From a virus, in the IMG/VR virus record IMGVR_UViG_3300046616_000314, positions 1-64,000 of that record: a DNA stretch of 64,000 nucleotides; one strand, written 5' to 3'. The stretch's first letter is position 1, and every line of letters starts with the position of its first letter. A program made the position numbers and the translations under genes. The notes under the pieces are model-generated. The model did not search any database and was not told where the DNA came from. It saw nothing but the letters and a program-made list of their open reading frames with translations. Positions 54,702-61,867 of this stretch are shown in pieces.

Positions 54702-54980
54702 ATGAGTGATAGGGAAAACGCCAAGCGCAAGCTTGCTCCACTACGTGAGCAACTTGAGCGTCGCTATGATTTGTCGCTCGACTTCAATTCCACAGAAGAC
54801 GACTTGAAACGCATATACGAACATTACAAGGCTAAACGTCAAACTATTCTTGTCAAAGAAGGTGAAGCGGCGGCTCTTGGTAATTCCACCTATGCAAAGT
54901 CGGTATTAATCAGCGAAACGGTTCGTTTATATCTGCGCGAAATTGCGCCGAAACGTCCTCGCACGAATAAAAGAAAGTAA
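54702..54980 (+). CDS. Conserved small virion-block protein, 92 aa
   Basis: MSDRENAKRKLAPLREQLER, then YDLSLDFNSTEDDLKRIYEH and LISETVRLYLREIAPKRPRT. GGAG eight bases before ATG 54702 decides the start. I remember similar short proteins (ending L-R-E-I-A-P-K-R) in T4-like phages; the role is not known to me. Confidence 0.72.
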   Translation: MSDRENAKRKLAPLREQLERRYDLSLDFNSTEDDLKRIYEHYKAKRQTILVKEGEAAALGNSTYAKSVLISETVRLYLREIAPKRPRTNKRK

Positions 54981-54995
54981 TTTAGGAGCCATTAA

Positions 54996-56735
54996 ATGAC
55001 AAAGAAAGTCAATGAAAGCGTTGCTTTCTTAATTGAAAGCGAACTTGAAAAGATGCAAGTCGTGCTTGCTGTTAAGAGCATCGCTGACAAGCTACAAGAC
55101 ATCGCGAAGACCCTCGCCAAGATCGAAGTCGATGACATCATGCCTATCCTCGATAGTATGCGTGTTGAATTCGGTCCTGAAGTTGCTGATCACTTCAACG
55201 AAGCGACCACAAGCAAGATTCGCGAAACCACAGAAGCCATTCAGGCTGCTAAGAACGCCATCACCACCGAAGCTGAACGCCTGGAATCGGGCGCACCCGT
55301 GAACGATATGTCCATGGATAGCGGCATGGGCGATGACGACATGGCTTCGATGGGTGATGAAACTGGTATGGAAGACCCGGCTATGGCTGGTGGCGACGAC
55401 ACCATTGCTCCCGATGCTGCTATGGGCGACGACATGGGCATGGGCGGCGAAGACGATCTGGACGCTGGCTTTGAAGACCCGGCTGCATCTGGTGCGGCTC
55501 AAGGTCGTGCTCGCAAGGAAAGCATTGCCTATTCGGCAAAGGCTCTGCGCGAATCTTCGAACCCTGACCAACTGGTTTATCAAGCATTCTTCGCTAAGCT
55601 GAAGGAAAGCAAGTCGGCTGCTACGGCTGTCAAGGCTGTTGCCGAAGCTTTCTCCATCGACGCCATTGACGTTGTTGAAATCGTCCAAGAGGGTAACACT
55701 TGGAAGGATAACTTCGAAAAGGGTAAGAAGGACAAGCTAGACAAGCGTTCTAAGGATCGTGCCGATTCGAAGAAGAAGAAAGAAATCGAAGAAGGCAAGT
55801 CACACAAGAAGAACGACGAAGATAGCGAAGACAAGTTCGCTAAGTTCAAGAAGCGTTCTGCCGAGCGTGACGCCAAGCCGAAGAAGGTTGAAGAGACTGC
55901 CGCTGTAAAGCTGGCGCCTCACGCCAAGACTGCTGGCAACGTTGCAAAGCCGAAGGTTGTTGGTAAAGTAAAGCCGAAAGCGTCTTTTAAGACCGGCGGC
56001 ACTACGGGTAAGCCGAGTAGTGCAGTCACTAAGACAGTGAAGGAAGACTTCGGAATGCGTGGCGTTCCGAAGTCTGACGCAACCCAGAGCCTTAGCCAAT
56101 TTCAGGTTAAGGTTCTGGATATGCCTACTGTCCAAGACGCTAAAGAACGTGCAAGAGCCGATTATTCGGAGAAGCGCGGTCGCACAATCCAAGTTCCGTA
56201 TTTGTTTGTTTTGAATTCGGAGCAAAATGGTGAGCAATACAATTCACGCGCGGCTGATCCGTTCGTTGTTCGTATTGAGCCTACCGATGATCATTTCTTG
56301 ACTGGTATTTGGGACGGTAACGTTCTGACCCCGCGTTGGAAGATCGTTGTGAAGGATGGCAAGGGTATCGTCCCCGCCAATGCTCGTATTGCCTGGATTG
56401 ATGCCCGTGGTTATCGCGTTCAGAAAAAGCCTAAGCTAGGTGAAGATCATAACGTTGTTGGTATTCTACCTGCGCAATTGGATCGTGCCATCGAAGCCGG
56501 TGATATCGAAACCGCGAAGCGTTTGTTGAATAAAGTGCTTACGGATATCGAAAAAGACCCGGAATCGCGTACCGCGACGATTGCTATGCTGGTTAAGTTG
56601 ATGACCAATGAGAAAAACAAAGGCATCAAGGAAGCCATGGTTGACTATCTAAGCAACGCCGAAAAGCGTTCTGAGAAAGCCAAGGCGGCTCGTGCTGCTA
56701 AAGGTTTCACCGCCATGGATCAGAAAAAGAAGTAA
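54996..56735 (+). CDS. Large virion-core protein, 579 aa
   Basis: N-terminal SVAFLIESELEKMQVVLAVK and IAKTLAKIEVDDIMPILDSM, helical; then a D/M/G-rich acidic part (MDSGMGDDDMASMGDETGME), a lysine-rich part (KDRADSKKKKEIEEGKSHKK), and a folded C-terminal domain (QVPYLFVLNSEQNGEQYNSR, FLTGIWDGNVLTPRWKIVVK). AGGAGCC precedes the ATG. Composition and place suggest an internal head or scaffold protein with several cleavable regions. Confidence 0.7.
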   Translation: MTKKVNESVAFLIESELEKMQVVLAVKSIADKLQDIAKTLAKIEVDDIMPILDSMRVEFGPEVADHFNEATTSKIRETTEAIQAAKNAITTEAERLESGAPVNDMSMDSGMGDDDMASMGDETGMEDPAMAGGDDTIAPDAAMGDDMGMGGEDDLDAGFEDPAASGAAQGRARKESIAYSAKALRESSNPDQLVYQAFFAKLKESKSAATAVKAVAEAFSIDAIDVVEIVQEGNTWKDNFEKGKKDKLDKRSKDRADSKKKKEIEEGKSHKKNDEDSEDKFAKFKKRSAERDAKPKKVEETAAVKLAPHAKTAGNVAKPKVVGKVKPKASFKTGGTTGKPSSAVTKTVKEDFGMRGVPKSDATQSLSQFQVKVLDMPTVQDAKERARADYSEKRGRTIQVPYLFVLNSEQNGEQYNSRAADPFVVRIEPTDDHFLTGIWDGNVLTPRWKIVVKDGKGIVPANARIAWIDARGYRVQKKPKLGEDHNVVGILPAQLDRAIEAGDIETAKRLLNKVLTDIEKDPESRTATIAMLVKLMTNEKNKGIKEAMVDYLSNAEKRSEKAKAARAAKGFTAMDQKKK

Positions 56736-56736
56736 C

Positions 56737-57108
56737 ATGCGTTTATATGAACTATTTGATGATGGCAATGTAACCGATGATTTGAAGAATTCATTGATGG
56801 ATATCTTGACGCCTTTAGTTGCGTCCAAGGTTCCGTTCGTGACTGTTCAGCAAGTTATTGACAAGCTGCGCACGGAACGTACTGGTCTGAGCATTGATCG
56901 TTCTTTGATCATGGATTTGCTGGACCCGGATCAAGTTAAGATCGTCAAAAAGATCGAAGGCGACCGCATTTATCTTGCGCCTCCTGAAGAAGAGGAACGT
57001 TCGGTTACTAAGGATGAAATGGAAAAGGACAAGGAACACGTCGCAGATATGGGCGCGGACCAAGCCAAGAAAAACATTTCCTCTGGTGGTGACGCTGGAC
57101 CTATGTAA
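56737..57108 (+). CDS. Virion-block protein, 123 aa
   Basis: MRLYELFDDGNVTDDLKNSL, LRTERTGLSIDRSLIMDLLD and an acidic end (DEMEKDKEHVADMGADQAKK). The M-R-L-Y-E-L start is of the type seen on other core-associated proteins here. Last gene of the late block; ATG two bases after the previous stop. Confidence 0.7.
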   Translation: MRLYELFDDGNVTDDLKNSLMDILTPLVASKVPFVTVQQVIDKLRTERTGLSIDRSLIMDLLDPDQVKIVKKIEGDRIYLAPPEEEERSVTKDEMEKDKEHVADMGADQAKKNISSGGDAGPM

Positions 57109-57125
57109 TTTAACCAAAAATTTGG

Positions 57126-57154
57126 TTGACACGAAATGACAGCCCCGCTAAGGT
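57126..57154 (+). promoter_or_regulatory. Promoter of the 57181 operon, inside the terminator of the virion block
   Basis: TTGACA (57126-57131), 17-base spacer, TAAGGT (57149-57154). The -10 box lies partly in the left arm of the terminator hairpin, and transcription would start in its loop. Confidence 0.55.
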
Positions 57155-57179
57155 ATTCAATTATCTTAGCGGGGTTTTT
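57141..57179 (+). terminator. Terminator of the virion block
   Basis: AGCCCCGCTAAG and CTTAGCGGGGTT with a 12-base loop, then TTTT. The next ATG (57181) is just beyond the U tract. Confidence 0.85.
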
Positions 57180-57180
57180 C

Positions 57181-57420
57181 ATGCGCGAATTCATCAAACC
57201 GTATCTGGCGGTAGCAGTTTTTATCGCGGCTCTCATGTTTATCGTCGTGACCACGTACGGTCTGACCACTGGCATGTCGCTGCCTAAAGCTGTAACTTTT
57301 GGAGCCGCCGAAAGCATTCTGATAGTTGTGGCTGCTGCGCTGGGTTTCGCGCTGTCTCAATTACTCATTGCTGTGATGACCTTCGCCATTAGAAAACTCG
57401 GAGAACGTCGTGAGCACTGA
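57181..57420 (+). CDS. Small membrane protein, two helices, 79 aa
   Basis: MREFIKPYLAVAVFIAALMF and AAESILIVVAAALGFALSQL with VMTFAIRKLGERREH at the end. The start at 57181 avoids reading through the terminator hairpin. No ribosome-binding site other than the G-run of the hairpin arm. Confidence 0.65.
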   Translation: MREFIKPYLAVAVFIAALMFIVVTTYGLTTGMSLPKAVTFGAAESILIVVAAALGFALSQLLIAVMTFAIRKLGERREH

Positions 57421-57613
57421 TAAGGCTTCCATCATTGCGATGCTCAAGGGAGCAACGCTGGCAATCATTCCTCTGACCATCTTCGCCGCGATCCTCGGCT
57501 ATGGTTGGTGGTCGCCCGTGGTTGCTGCGGTTGGTTCCTATGCGGGCATCTTTGCCTTCATCGGAATGCTGTTCATCGCCGAAGGCGTGGCGCATTACGG
57601 CAACCACAAATGA
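57410..57613 (+). CDS. Small membrane protein, two helices, 67 aa
   Basis: GTG start 11 bases inside the previous gene. ATLAIIPLTIFAAILGYGWW and GSYAGIFAFIGMLFIAEGVA, ending HYGNHK. Coupled by ATGA to the next gene. Confidence 0.65.
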   Translation: MSTDKASIIAMLKGATLAIIPLTIFAAILGYGWWSPVVAAVGSYAGIFAFIGMLFIAEGVAHYGNHK

Positions 57614-57831
57614 CCCTGGATAAAGCTACCGACATTCAGCCCCGTACAGTGGTCCGCAATCGCCTTCAGAACCTCGTAGGGACCATTACGCGGGTGGGGG
57701 AGACCTACGACCCCATCAACCAAGGAATGACCCCCTGCGTCGATATTTCGTGGCAGGACGGGACGAACATCACTGATCTATACACCCGCTATGGTGTGGA
57801 AATTGAAATGCTTGGAGTCCTTCGGTCGTGA
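57610..57831 (+). CDS. Small soluble protein, 73 aa
   Basis: RTVVRNRLQNLVGTITRVGE, then DISWQDGTNITDLYTRYGVE. The V-x-N-x-x-x-x-x-x-G-T-I-x-x-V order suggests a small SH3/KOW-like beta barrel. Start by the ATGA overlap. Confidence 0.65.
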   Translation: MTLDKATDIQPRTVVRNRLQNLVGTITRVGETYDPINQGMTPCVDISWQDGTNITDLYTRYGVEIEMLGVLRS

Positions 57832-58223
57832 CCACAGTCAAAGTAAACGAAATGAAACCGGTCAAGGCTGTTCGTACGGCTGGTGGCAAGCTTGTGCCTT
57901 ACGTGGGCGGCGAGATTGTCGAAGCGTATGAATACGAAGGTCAGTTGTTTACCGATCCCAACAAGATCAAACATCTGATGGGTTTGAAGGTTCTGCGTAC
58001 TGATTTCAAGGAACTGTTTGAATTGATGCTTGAGAAAGCATCGTACGGTGCTCCGTCTTCGCCCTTCGACTATACGGATGCGCAACAAAAATATTTTGCC
58101 GAAATGGCAGACCAAATGTCGGACGACATCATTGGTTATTTCAATGTCGCTCCGCTTGAAATGATGCAACGGCTTAAGGCTCTGGTGGATCGTTTCTACG
58201 AGAACAAGTCCCTTGTTGATTGA
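57828..58223 (+). CDS. Protein of unknown function, 131 aa
   Basis: GTG start. VPYVGGEIVEAYEYEGQLFT, LKVLRTDFKELFELMLEKAS and LEMMQRLKALVDRFYENKSL. It precedes the tandem quartet and overlaps its first gene by 11 bases. Confidence 0.68.
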   Translation: MTTVKVNEMKPVKAVRTAGGKLVPYVGGEIVEAYEYEGQLFTDPNKIKHLMGLKVLRTDFKELFELMLEKASYGAPSSPFDYTDAQQKYFAEMADQMSDDIIGYFNVAPLEMMQRLKALVDRFYENKSLVD

Positions 58224-58629
58224 TTTCCCAGTCAAAATCTATCCGTATCAGCCTGGGCGATATGATTACGGATATGTGTCCCGGTTCTGCACTGAACAAG
58301 AACGCCAAGAAATTTTGAATGCGTCACATACGTTCGTGCCCGGTAGATGCTATCTATACTATGAATGGGAACTGGTTCGCCTGATTCGTTTCCATCATGC
58401 GGACGTTAATTTGAACGCACCGCCTGCTTCCGATTATCACATTGAATATTTCTTTCAATGGTCAACGTGGGACGGAAGGTGGTCTGAAGACCGTATTGAA
58501 CCCATCACACCAAAATATCTTGCAAATAAACTGAACTATGATAGAAATACTGTCATGGAGAAATTGATTAGCTACTTTGGTGGCGATGATTTGAAGGCAA
58601 TGTTTAAACTTGGAACCGTTTTCCTCTGA
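58213..58629 (+). CDS. Tandem quartet protein, copy 1, 138 aa
   Basis: TTG start. IDFPVKIYPYQPGRYDYGYV start region, RCYLYYEWELVRLIRFHHAD in the middle and SYFGGDDLKAMFKLGTVFL at the end. It shares F-P-x-K/Q, R-L-I/A-R-F/Y and the L-x-x-M-x-K-L-G ending with the next three genes. Confidence 0.7.
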   Translation: MLIDFPVKIYPYQPGRYDYGYVSRFCTEQERQEILNASHTFVPGRCYLYYEWELVRLIRFHHADVNLNAPPASDYHIEYFFQWSTWDGRWSEDRIEPITPKYLANKLNYDRNTVMEKLISYFGGDDLKAMFKLGTVFL

Positions 58630-59053
58630 ACCGATATCATTTCCGATCAAGGTAAAGCCTCCGCGCGATTGGATCGTGTGGAAGTCGAACGACAATCCCA
58701 TGTCTATTCATGAGCCGCCCTATTGCGTGTACGACCGGGGCGACGTGGTTCTGCAAACGCACAACAAATCGGCACGTCTGATTCGTTTCATCGAAATGCG
58801 TGAACATAATCCAGTGGTCGGCAATCGCCTGCTTCCTCCACAAGCACACACGTACAAGACCATCAATGCATTTTTCCAACTGCTGGATAATGCCAAGGGC
58901 GTTTGGTTGCCCGAAGCCGTCATGGTGAGCCCTGGCACGCTGAAGTTCAGCGATACCAGACGCGAGCGTGCGATCAAGAAAATTCCGCTGCGTTTCGATG
59001 ATCCCGAAATGCAAGTCATGGCTAAGCTGGGGATTCGTTATGATCAAATTTGA
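58610..59053 (+). CDS. Tandem quartet protein, copy 2, 147 aa
   Basis: TTG start inside the F-K-L-G codons of copy 1. SEPISFPIKVKPPRDWIVWK, DRGDVVLQTHNKSARLIRFI and LRFDDPEMQVMAKLGIRYDQ. The order start strand, D-x-G-D, A-R-L-I-R-F and terminal M-Q-V-M-A-K-L-G repeats in copies 3 and 4. Confidence 0.7.
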   Translation: MEPFSSEPISFPIKVKPPRDWIVWKSNDNPMSIHEPPYCVYDRGDVVLQTHNKSARLIRFIEMREHNPVVGNRLLPPQAHTYKTINAFFQLLDNAKGVWLPEAVMVSPGTLKFSDTRRERAIKKIPLRFDDPEMQVMAKLGIRYDQI

Positions 59054-59456
59054 ACCAATTGAATTTCCCATGCAACTCGTTATGCCTCGGCAATGCGATA
59101 TGTGGATTAGACCCGAGCATGTTTCTCTACTCAACCATAAAAACTGTCAGCCTTTGGATGAAGGCGACGTTTCGATTTTGTTTAATACCACACAACCTCG
59201 GCTCGTTCGCTATGTCCGAAACGAGTTGGACTACGCCCTACGCGACACTGGTGACGCGGCTGCACGGAAAATAATTCATAAATTCCAAGTCGCCCTTCCG
59301 GGTGGATTTTGGTCTACGCGCTTGGTCAGCGGAGACGCACGGGAAATCCGTATGTACCAAGGTGGAATTTCGTCTATTGTTCGTCAAATCGCCAGTCGGT
59401 TTGAAAGTGAAGAACTTCAGGTCATGTGTCAGCTTGGATTGAAGTTGCCCCAATGA
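59040..59456 (+). CDS. Tandem quartet protein, copy 3, 138 aa
   Basis: MIKFEPIEFPMQLVMPRQCD start overlapping copy 2 by 14 bases, DEGDVSILFNTTQPRLVRYV, and RFESEELQVMCQLGLKLPQ at the end. Confidence 0.72.
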   Translation: MIKFEPIEFPMQLVMPRQCDMWIRPEHVSLLNHKNCQPLDEGDVSILFNTTQPRLVRYVRNELDYALRDTGDAAARKIIHKFQVALPGGFWSTRLVSGDAREIRMYQGGISSIVRQIASRFESEELQVMCQLGLKLPQ

Positions 59457-59872
59457 CGTACGAAGAGATCACGTTTCCGATCCAGTTAATGAAATCGAGG
59501 CGCCTTGTTGGGCGATGGATCAACAAGGAAGATATTCCATGCATAAACGACGCGCGTTTTCAGCCGTTTGACAAAGGCGATTGCGTATTGCTTTTCAAGC
59601 ACGGTCGCCCGCGTTTGGCGCGTTACAGCCACACCGAAGTCAATTCGTCCATGGCGAGCGCGCTCAATGGCGGCACATATAAAGAAATTGAGCATATGTT
59701 TAATACTGCTGCTGCTGACGGATATTGGTCAACAAGCGTAATCTCAGGATTAGTGCGCGAAGTCGATGAATTTCACAAGATTTATCCAGAAGCTATTCGC
59801 ATAGTGTCTCAGAAGTTCAAAACGGAAGAACTTCAGGTCATGGCTCGCATAGGTATCAAACTACCTAATTAA
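59453..59872 (+). CDS. Tandem quartet protein, copy 4, 139 aa
   Basis: MTYEEITFPIQLMKSRRLVG start (ATGA), DKGDCVLLFKHGRPRLARYS and KFKTEELQVMARIGIKLPN. Closest to copy 3. About 60 bases of non-coding sequence follow before the exonuclease. Confidence 0.72.
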   Translation: MTYEEITFPIQLMKSRRLVGRWINKEDIPCINDARFQPFDKGDCVLLFKHGRPRLARYSHTEVNSSMASALNGGTYKEIEHMFNTAAADGYWSTSVISGLVREVDEFHKIYPEAIRIVSQKFKTEELQVMARIGIKLPN

Positions 59873-59933
59873 AATATTGCATCTGCCTACCATGAATCGA
59901 TATATTAAGGATATTGATTTATGGATTTTGTAA

Positions 59934-60626
59934 GTGAAGATTACTTCCCCGTACGCCTACCCGAAGCTTGAACGAACGACATTAGCAGACGGCAATCGTT
60001 TCTATCTGTGTCCCGAGACCGGTCAACCGCTTCCGAGCGTTACGACGATCATTTCCAACACCGCTGACAAGTCCGGTCTGAATGAGTGGATTAAGCGCGT
60101 GGGTACCGAGCAAGCCGAATTGATCCGCGATCAGTCGGCGGCGATGGGTACGATCATGCACACCCACTTGGAAAATTATATCCAAGAAATTCCTCGCCCT
60201 GGTGGTACCAATCTTATCTATAAGATGGCGAAGAAGATGGCTGACAACATCATCGAGAATGGCTTGTCCAAGGTCGATGAGGTTTGGGGCATCGAAACGC
60301 CGCTGTACTTCCCTGGCGCCTATGCGGGCACGTGCGACCTTGTTGGAACCTACAAGGGCAAGCCTGCGATCATGGACTACAAGAACGCTCGTTCCAAGCG
60401 CAAGCTGACCGATGAGAGCATGGTAGTCGATTATATGGCTCAACTATGTGCTTATGCCACGGCTCACAACGTAATGTTCGGTACAAATATCGAATGTGGC
60501 GTGATCTTCATGTCTTCGCGAGAGTATGAGTACGCGGAATACGTGATTGAAGGTGATAAGTTCAAGCATTACCAACATGATTTCCTGACCCGCCTTGAGA
60601 AATATTTGGCGGCGAACCCCGTATAA
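59934..60626 (+). CDS. PD-(D/E)XK exonuclease (RecB/Cas4-like), 230 aa
   Basis: GTG start. GQPLPSVTTIISNTADKSGL and MGTIMHTHLENYIQ (H in the first motif), then FPGAYAGTCDLVGTYKGKPA followed by IMDYKNARSK: G-T-x-D plus D-Y-K is the catalytic core of the PD-(D/E)XK nuclease fold. MAQLCAYATAHN is the typical Q-x-x-x-Y motif of the RecB group. Phage enzymes of this type resect DNA ends in recombination or packaging-linked repair. An ATG at 59922 is in another frame. Confidence 0.85.
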   Translation: MKITSPYAYPKLERTTLADGNRFYLCPETGQPLPSVTTIISNTADKSGLNEWIKRVGTEQAELIRDQSAAMGTIMHTHLENYIQEIPRPGGTNLIYKMAKKMADNIIENGLSKVDEVWGIETPLYFPGAYAGTCDLVGTYKGKPAIMDYKNARSKRKLTDESMVVDYMAQLCAYATAHNVMFGTNIECGVIFMSSREYEYAEYVIEGDKFKHYQHDFLTRLEKYLAANPV

Positions 60627-60629
60627 ATA
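60622..60629 (+). promoter_or_regulatory. Perfect late box TATAAATA
   Basis: TATAAATA overlapping the stop of the exonuclease gene (GTA-TAA), about 28 bases before the ATG of the tail-type gene. Confidence 0.62.
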
Positions 60630-60656
60630 CCCTACACGGTATTTTTGGAAATCATT

Positions 60657-61325
60657 ATGACCATCACAATCATCAGCAAGGTACAACTACGACGCGGTAC
60701 AGACGCCGAGCTTCCTGGCACGCCGATTTCTCTGACCCCATTGAAGTTCAATGACGGTCTGGACCTCGCCGAACTGGGTTACTCGACTGATAGCGGACGT
60801 TTGTTCATTGGTCATAGCCCTTCGGTCGGTAGCCCTAACTATGATCGGGCTCAATTTCCTTATCGTAACGTAGAAATTCTGACAGAGAACAGCCCCCGAG
60901 TTGGTAGCCTGTTCAACCTAAATGTCCGTGAGCAATCTGCTTTCGCATTTTACGTACCTACTGAGATTGCTGGAAACACCACAAGCCCGCTGACCTATGC
61001 TGAATATGATGGAGCCCTGGCTAAGCCAGCAAGCTTCCCGAACGGTTCAAACTGTTCGGCTACGGTCGAATATCATGCATTCGTTAATGGTTTGCCGGTC
61101 AAGCAAGGCGTTCTGCGCATTCTGCTAACTTCTTCGCCTGCCTTTGTGAAATGCGTTGATACCGATGTTGTTGAAAAAGATGTCGATCAAATTGTCTTCA
61201 CTATGCCAGCGGTCGGAAATGGTACCGGTGGTTCCACAAATATTCTTTGCCAAAACAATTACGCCGATCCCGTGAGCATTGTCATTCGCCGGGTCGTCGT
61301 TAACGCATACAACTTAACCACATAA
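60657..61325 (+). CDS. Tail fibre or tail-associated protein, 222 aa
   Basis: ISKVQLRRGTDAELPGTPIS at residues 5-24, LAELGYSTDSGRLFIGHSPS and FPYRNVEILTENSPR follow the N-terminal domain found on many phage tail fibres and tropism determinants (V-x-L-R-R-G-T-x-x-x-W/L...G-E/Y-x-x-D-T-G-R-L-x-I-G). The rest is beta-rich (ATVEYHAFVNGLPVKQGVLR, IVIRRVVVNAYNLTT). Late promoter upstream. The start is the ATG five codons inside the open frame. Confidence 0.78.
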   Translation: MTITIISKVQLRRGTDAELPGTPISLTPLKFNDGLDLAELGYSTDSGRLFIGHSPSVGSPNYDRAQFPYRNVEILTENSPRVGSLFNLNVREQSAFAFYVPTEIAGNTTSPLTYAEYDGALAKPASFPNGSNCSATVEYHAFVNGLPVKQGVLRILLTSSPAFVKCVDTDVVEKDVDQIVFTMPAVGNGTGGSTNILCQNNYADPVSIVIRRVVVNAYNLTT

Positions 61326-61335
61326 AGTGTGAATC

Positions 61336-61779
61336 ATGAATCCTTTCCTGTTGCCAGCCGAAGACCGGCTATCACATTGGAAGAATTTTAGAACCCAACT
61401 TGCGACCATGACGGAAGCTGAACAGCTTGCCGCCGTCGCAACCTATTGGTCATTAGCTCCGCTTTCCACAATTGCTTATGATCCCGAAGCTCTGGACGAA
61501 TGTCCTACAGCCTGGGAAATGATTAAGCACAACGATTGGTGCTCCAACTCTATTGCTGTTGGTATGGAATTCACGCTGCGTCTAAGTGGCTGGGATGCTT
61601 CGCGTCTGATCCTTCGGAATGTCAAGGATTACGATCTTTGTTTGCAGAAAATTGTTCTAGAAATTGACAACGCCCACTTTATTAACTATGATTACAGTGT
61701 GGTGGTTCCTCTCCCTGAAACTCGTTACGATATCCTAGATTCGTGGCAGTTTACAGGCAGACATTACTCAAAAATTTAA
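61336..61779 (+). CDS. Conserved T4-like phage protein of un-named function, 147 aa
   Basis: PAEDRLSHWKNFRTQLATMT, AVATYWSLAPLSTIAYDPEA, CPTAWEMIKHNDWCSNSIAV and a W-x-F-x-x-x-H-Y end. I recall T4-like phages, including cyanophages, carrying a protein with E-x-R-x-x-H-W-x-x-F-R and W-P-T-x-W-E-x-I near structural or nrd genes; its function is unknown to me. Confidence 0.72.
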   Translation: MNPFLLPAEDRLSHWKNFRTQLATMTEAEQLAAVATYWSLAPLSTIAYDPEALDECPTAWEMIKHNDWCSNSIAVGMEFTLRLSGWDASRLILRNVKDYDLCLQKIVLEIDNAHFINYDYSVVVPLPETRYDILDSWQFTGRHYSKI

Positions 61780-61781
61780 GA

Positions 61782-61834
61782 CTAAATATCCACCCTCCGC
61801 GATTTCGGGTCTGGGGTGATTAACTATATTTTTG
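61782..61834 (+). promoter_or_regulatory. Control region of nrdA: late-type box and TTAACTATATTTTT motif
   Basis: CTAAATA at 61782-61788 and TTAACTATATTTTTG at 61820-61834. The latter copies the repeat before the helicase gene. ATG 61868 follows 33 bases later. Confidence 0.45.
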
Positions 61835-61867
61835 TATTTTTATATTGTTCGAAAGTGATTGTCGCAT

